This document shows positions 59,699 through 64,000 of a stretch of 64,000 bases of DNA, in pieces. This DNA comes from Carallia brachiata. Lineage: Eukaryota > Streptophyta > Magnoliopsida > Malpighiales > Rhizophoraceae. The stretch spans positions 372,001 to 436,000 of the forward strand of contig JADCRB010000105.1 of the NCBI GenBank assembly GCA_021464245.1, given 5' to 3'. How positions within the stretch are numbered: position 1 is the stretch's first letter; each line of letters starts with the position of its first letter. The notes under the pieces were generated by a model. That model made no database searches. It saw only the letters and a program-made list of their open reading frames with translations, and was not told where the DNA came from. The position numbers and the translations under genes were made by a program.

Positions 59699-60798
59699 TT
59701 ATATGCTCTTGATTGATATTATTATGTGTTTATGAGGTATTTCTTTTTTAGATTTTGACTTAAGAGAAATTATGATGAATATCGACGCTTTCCTCTCTTG
59801 CCTGCTAGTGTGGGGTATGGAGTGATTGCTTGAGGACAAACAATCAAGTACAGATTTCTCCGTCACATGGCAAAGACTGGCTTTTGTGAGAGATGCAGAG
59901 GTGTATGGGAGAGTTGGCAACATGTTTTGTATAGCTATGAGGTTACTATGAAATTCTGTGATGGTCTTTTTATAGAATTGGGAGTGGAACATTGCCCTCA
60001 AAATTCCTTCAAGGAGTGGTTTGTTCAAGGGTGTCGGAGGGAGGATTTGTTGTCAAACTGGAGGTGCGACTTCCGGTCTATGTTCATTACTGCGACATGG
60101 TTTACATGGCTGTGGAGGAACCGTGAGAATTTTATTCTTTGTTCCAAAAAGTGGCGTCGGTTAAGATAGAGGCGCTAGATATCTATATAGCATATAACAA
60201 CAATGAAGTAAGCAGGAAAGAAACAGGAGTGACATGGCAAAACAACTTAATTGCTTAGCAACCACCTATCGGGTTGTTCTTGAAAATCAACGTTGATGGC
60301 GCTGCCAAAGGTGCTCCAGGCACAATGGGGTTTGGAGGTCTGGCTAGGGATGCAAGTGGTAGATGGGTATTTGGGTTTTCTGGAAATGTGGGGACATGTA
60401 TGGCTATAGCAGCGGAGCTTTGGGCGATTTGCACAGCTCTCCAGTTAGCTTGGCAAAAGGGGTATAGGCGGGTTATAGTTGAAACAGATTCATTGCTTTC
60501 AATCTAGAAGATCAGAAAGGAGGGATGGGAATTGGATACATACAGACAAGTTATTGCTAAATGTCCATCTTTGCTCCAACAAGATTGGGTATGTTACATA
60601 CAGCATGCACTCAAAGAAGTAATATATGTGCATACTTCATGGCGAATCTGGGAGGTCCTGAAGATGGGTCACTGAAATTGTGGGAGAAACAGACATTGAA
60701 ACTTTATTATGGGTTGACTTGTTTGGCATATCTATCCCATGAGGTAGCCTGTAACGCATTTTGAATTTTCTCTCTTTTCTCTTATAAACGAAAAAAAA
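59699..60798 (+). mobile_element. 5'-truncated LINE, 3' end only (RVT zinc-binding and RNase H remnants)
   Basis: From about 59790 the plus strand reads like the C-terminal end of plant LINE ORF2: TGFCERCRGVWESWQHVL, then WRCDFRSMFITATWFTWLWR. It continues as an RNase H domain, FLKINVDGAAKGAPGTMGFG, with AELWAICTALQLAW and VIVETDSLL (60274-60507). The RNase H acidic residues (Asp in VDG, Glu in AEL, Asp in TDS) are kept, but a stop follows. A10 ends the element at 60791-60800. AATGTATT at 59691-59698 and 60799-60806 may be the target duplication. It is inactive. Confidence 0.7.
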
Positions 60799-61102
60799 AA
60801 TGTATTGAATGTCAAATGAACTAAAAGTTCGCAAAGAATGTTTTAAATTTCTCTATAAAATGCTTCTATATTACGGTTTTTGTACGACTTTGAGATTTAT
60901 AGGATAATTGTTTTTGTTGTAAATTTGACGTGGGCTTGCACGACCCTCTACTTTTCCTCCAAATTCTGTGCAAGCAACCGTCACTAACTCCATTTCTTAT
61001 CCAAAACCTATAAACTTGAATTATTGATCATGGGTCATGATAATGTAAGATTTTGCTTTTCCCTTTTAAGACTTATCACTTGCATTCCAACCATTTTTGA
61101 AA

Positions 61103-62192
61103 AATGGCAAAAAATAATATTTCACTTAAAATGTTTTTCACTTTGTTGATCCGTGTCCACAACATTTTTTTGTTAAAATTGGTCTGTCACGTTACTTCCA
61201 TCAGAATAAATTGATCTAATTGATCTAATCATTAATTTTTCCGTTAAGTTTGCTGACGTAGCAATAACTGTGATTCTACATCGCATAATATTTACCAAAT
61301 TATGATGTCACGTCATTAAATAATAACGATGCAGTATTTTTAATTTTAATTAAAAATAAATTTTAAATATTTTTAAAAAATTATATAAAAATAAAAATTA
61401 ATTTCTTTCTCCTCTCTCCTTCCTTTCTCTCTCTGCTCGTCTAGGCTCGTCTTTATTGATTTCCACTTCTTCTCCATCCTCCCGGAAAGAAAAAAAAAAA
61501 AGATTTTTGAGGGTGCCTAGTTTTATGTTTAATTTGTTCTCGTCGTACGTGGCACATCAATTTTCTCGAGGTGGTAGCGTTGGGTACGACCAAGAAGCAT
61601 CTCTTGTTGACTATTTTCCCATTCCAATTGCACATTGTTTGGCTCTCAATTTCTAAATCTCCTTGGATCTGTTGTTTTGGAATTTCCGTTTTGTCTGACT
61701 TATGTGGTTACTTACTGAGACGGAAGGTGCATTACGAACAAGAGACCTATGGTGTTCGTTTGCGTTTGTTTTTGTTTACGAGAATTATCCATTCTTTGAT
61801 CTTGTGATCTATCCTATTCTTTTGCCTCATCTGATCTGAAATGTTCCTGGACGAGGAGAGAAAGGAAGGAGCCAGAGGGAGGGAAGAGAAATTAATTATT
61901 TTAATTTTTTTATAATTTTTTAAAAATAATTAAAATTTATTTTAATTAAAATTACAAATTTAACGTAATTATTATTTGATGACGTGACATACTGATTTAG
62001 TAAGTATTACACGACGTGATATATTAGTTGTTGTCACGTCAATGAACTTATTAAAAGAATTAACGATTGGGTCGATTTAGTCTGACAGAAATAATATGAT
62101 GGACTGATTTTAACCAAAAAAAAAAAAAAAAAAAAACATTGCTAGCACAGATGAACAAAATTGAAATCGTTCCGGCTAAAATAACTCTTTCG
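61103..62192. mobile_element. Large foldback element of about 1.1 kb
   Basis: Arms of more than 300 bp are inverted repeats of each other. Paired blocks include CACTTTGTTGATCCGTG with AATTTTGTTCATCTGTG, TTGTTAAAATTGGTCTG with TTGGTTAAAATCAGTCC, and TTATGATGTCACGTCATTAA with TCAGTATGTCACGTCATCAA (right sides reverse-complemented). Each arm continues into an AT module and a polypyrimidine or polypurine stretch. The centre (about 61500-61800) has no recognised gene; its 60-78 residue frames are not protein-like. It could be a Mutator-like MITE. Target duplication not found. Confidence 0.6.
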
Positions 62193-63469
62193 GAAAAGTT
62201 TATGTATCGTACCGGGTCGCCGCACAGTGCGTTCAAACAACTAGTTATTAATAAAATGCAAATACATTAATATTTTGTATAAAAATTAGTTTTTAAGAAA
62301 CAAATTTTTTGAAAGAAAAATTTTTTTTTTTTTTTTGCATATGACATCTATACTTTAAGTTTTAGAATAATATTCATTTTTTTTAAAATTTTAATTTTAT
62401 TATTTTATATTTTATCAATATAATTATACTAAATTGACAATTGAATGCTCTTTGACGTTGCATATAAGAAATTTTATGGCTACACAGTGCGGTCCGAATC
62501 TAGGCTCCTAAGGCTTTTTGCCTTAAAAAATCATAATGGTTGTGGTCCAGAAGGGTTTGGTGTTAAATAAATTATATATAGATATATATATATATATATA
62601 AAGCTCAATCTCCACATTCTTAGCGTTTGATTTGGTTGTACGTTGTCCCAAAAAAGAGCTTGTGGTTTTAGTGCAACAATAAAAGATTCAAATCAGCGGT
62701 GTTTAGGCTGCATTTCCAAGAGTGGGAAGAGCTCCGTTGCCAATGTGGCAATCAATCCTTATTTGCTTCGCTAAGTCATCCGCAGCAAAATTAGATGGGT
62801 CTGTTATATGGCTGAAAAAATTGACCGAAAAAATTGTTGAAATGTAATTCGTTGGATTTATTGTGTAACTGTTTTAATTGCAAGTGCAACTAAACGAAAA
62901 AAAAAAATTATTAACTTTTTGTTATATAATAAATTCAGCTAATTGTACAATAAATCTAGCAGATTGTACCTCCAAAAAATTATCCAACAATTTTTCATTC
63001 GGGTGACTTTTCCCAAATTAGATATCCTGCTAATATGCTTACAAACCCACTTTTCAATAATGCATAAAAATTCAAAAGTGATGAGCAAGTATTTTTTTTT
63101 TTTTAGTAGAGAGGCCATTTCCTGCATGGAGGCTTTAGGGTATAAATGCTTGATACGGAGAGGCAGAGAATGACAGAGGGAGAAAACATAGTGAGAGAGA
63201 ATCCATGCCTGAGAACATAACTTCATTTTAGGTATATGCCGGCTTTTGTTGCCGTTGGCATTTGCCAAACCTCATGATGCTTGCTTTTGTTGGCGTTGAC
63301 ATTTACCAACCCTAATGTCCATTTAAACTTGATGTGGAACTAGACCATTTGTCGTGCTTTGTAATCAATTCATAAATAAACAAATTAACTTTGTTACAAT
63401 AAACAATTGAAGATATCATAATTCAAGTTCTCTAAAGTTGATAAGTAGTTTTAGTTTTTAGTAGCTATC

Positions 63470-63508
<39 letters not shown>

Positions 63509-64000
63509 TGATTATTAACTCTATGGAGAAGTTTATCATTAGGTTTTTTTTTTTTTTTTTGCCCCTAGTTAAATCTTTACCGTTTGTGTCAAATTTACAT
63601 ATTAGCAGCTGGAATACAGCAACAAAAGAAGGTAATGTTTGTGTCCGAGATGAGCACGGGGTCAACACATGTTTGACAAAAAAAAATGTTTTTCAAAAAA
63701 AAAACTTTCAAAAAAAACATTGGACATGTTCTCAGACATGTCAAAGAAACAGTGATGGCAAATCTGAGACATTCTCGTTATTTGACGACAACCAAAAGTT
63801 CTTATTGCGCTTATAAGTAAAAGTCCACCTTAGGCATTTTTTATTTGTGAACACACAATAGTTCATTTGATTAGACTCACATTAATAATTTTTATTAAAA
63901 TTATTGCGCAAAAATATATACAATAATCATCTAATAAATGCTAGGTAGGGTATAAGAATGACATTGTGAAAAATAAAATCAAAGTTAGAAGTTGTTTCTT
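62193..64000. other. Intergenic DNA to the end of the window
   Basis: No gene is seen. There is a (TA)n run at about 62579-62601 and a (GA)n microsatellite at about 63470-63505. The 102-residue frame at 63508-63816 is mostly F- and K-rich low complexity. Confidence 0.5.
63470..63505. repeat. (GA)n microsatellite
   Basis: A pure AG run of about 36 bp. Confidence 0.9.

Noticed and set aside
1..64000. CRISPR arrays, rRNA genes, organelle insertions
   Set aside because: No regularly spaced repeats, rRNA cores or plastid/mitochondrial gene sequences were recognised.

Overview
This window looks like nuclear DNA from a dicot plant. It is AT-rich, has GT-AG introns, plant-type genes (a subfamily I GATA factor, SEC13, DUF761 proteins, a MUT9-like kinase), a nuclear-type tRNA-Lys, and many plant transposable elements. 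The species cannot be named from the sequence alone.

Layout. 0.5-2.0 kb: a two-exon GATA transcription factor on the minus strand with a one-base frame break. 2-7 kb: intergenic DNA with several tiny poly(A) insertions flanked by direct repeats and an orphan cluster of G-box (CACGTG-type) sites. 7.2-12.2 kb: a decayed, nearly full-length LINE. 13.7-15.2 kb: SEC13 on the minus strand (COPII coat and nuclear pore), also with a one-base frame break and with a likely 5' UTR intron. 15.7-45.5 kb: three direct copies (A, B, C) of a segment of about 7-8 kb, each holding one intronless DUF761 gene of the ACRE146 type. A and B are adjacent; B and C are separated by about 6 kb that holds a solo LTR and a CCGG-rich element. 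48.8 kb: tRNA-Lys(CUU). 49.0 kb: a complete Mutator-like MITE. 52.1-58.1 kb: an intact 16-exon MUT9-like (MLK/PPK) CK1-family kinase of 716 residues. 59.7-60.8 kb: a 5'-truncated LINE. 61.1-62.2 kb: a large foldback element.

The genes do not form a pathway. The main interest is genome dynamics. The three repeat units act as mutual empty-site controls, so insertions can be dated relative to one another: a PIF/Harbinger-like element, a tRNA-derived SINE and a small solo LTR only in A; foldback elements, an unidentified insertion and two micro-insertions only in C; one poly(T) micro-insertion only in B; and a foldback MITE shared by B and C but missing from A. A recurring structure stands out: inserts of about 15-45 bp that are mostly a poly(A) tail, flanked by 12-16 bp direct repeats. 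These look like retrotransposition products truncated almost to nothing.
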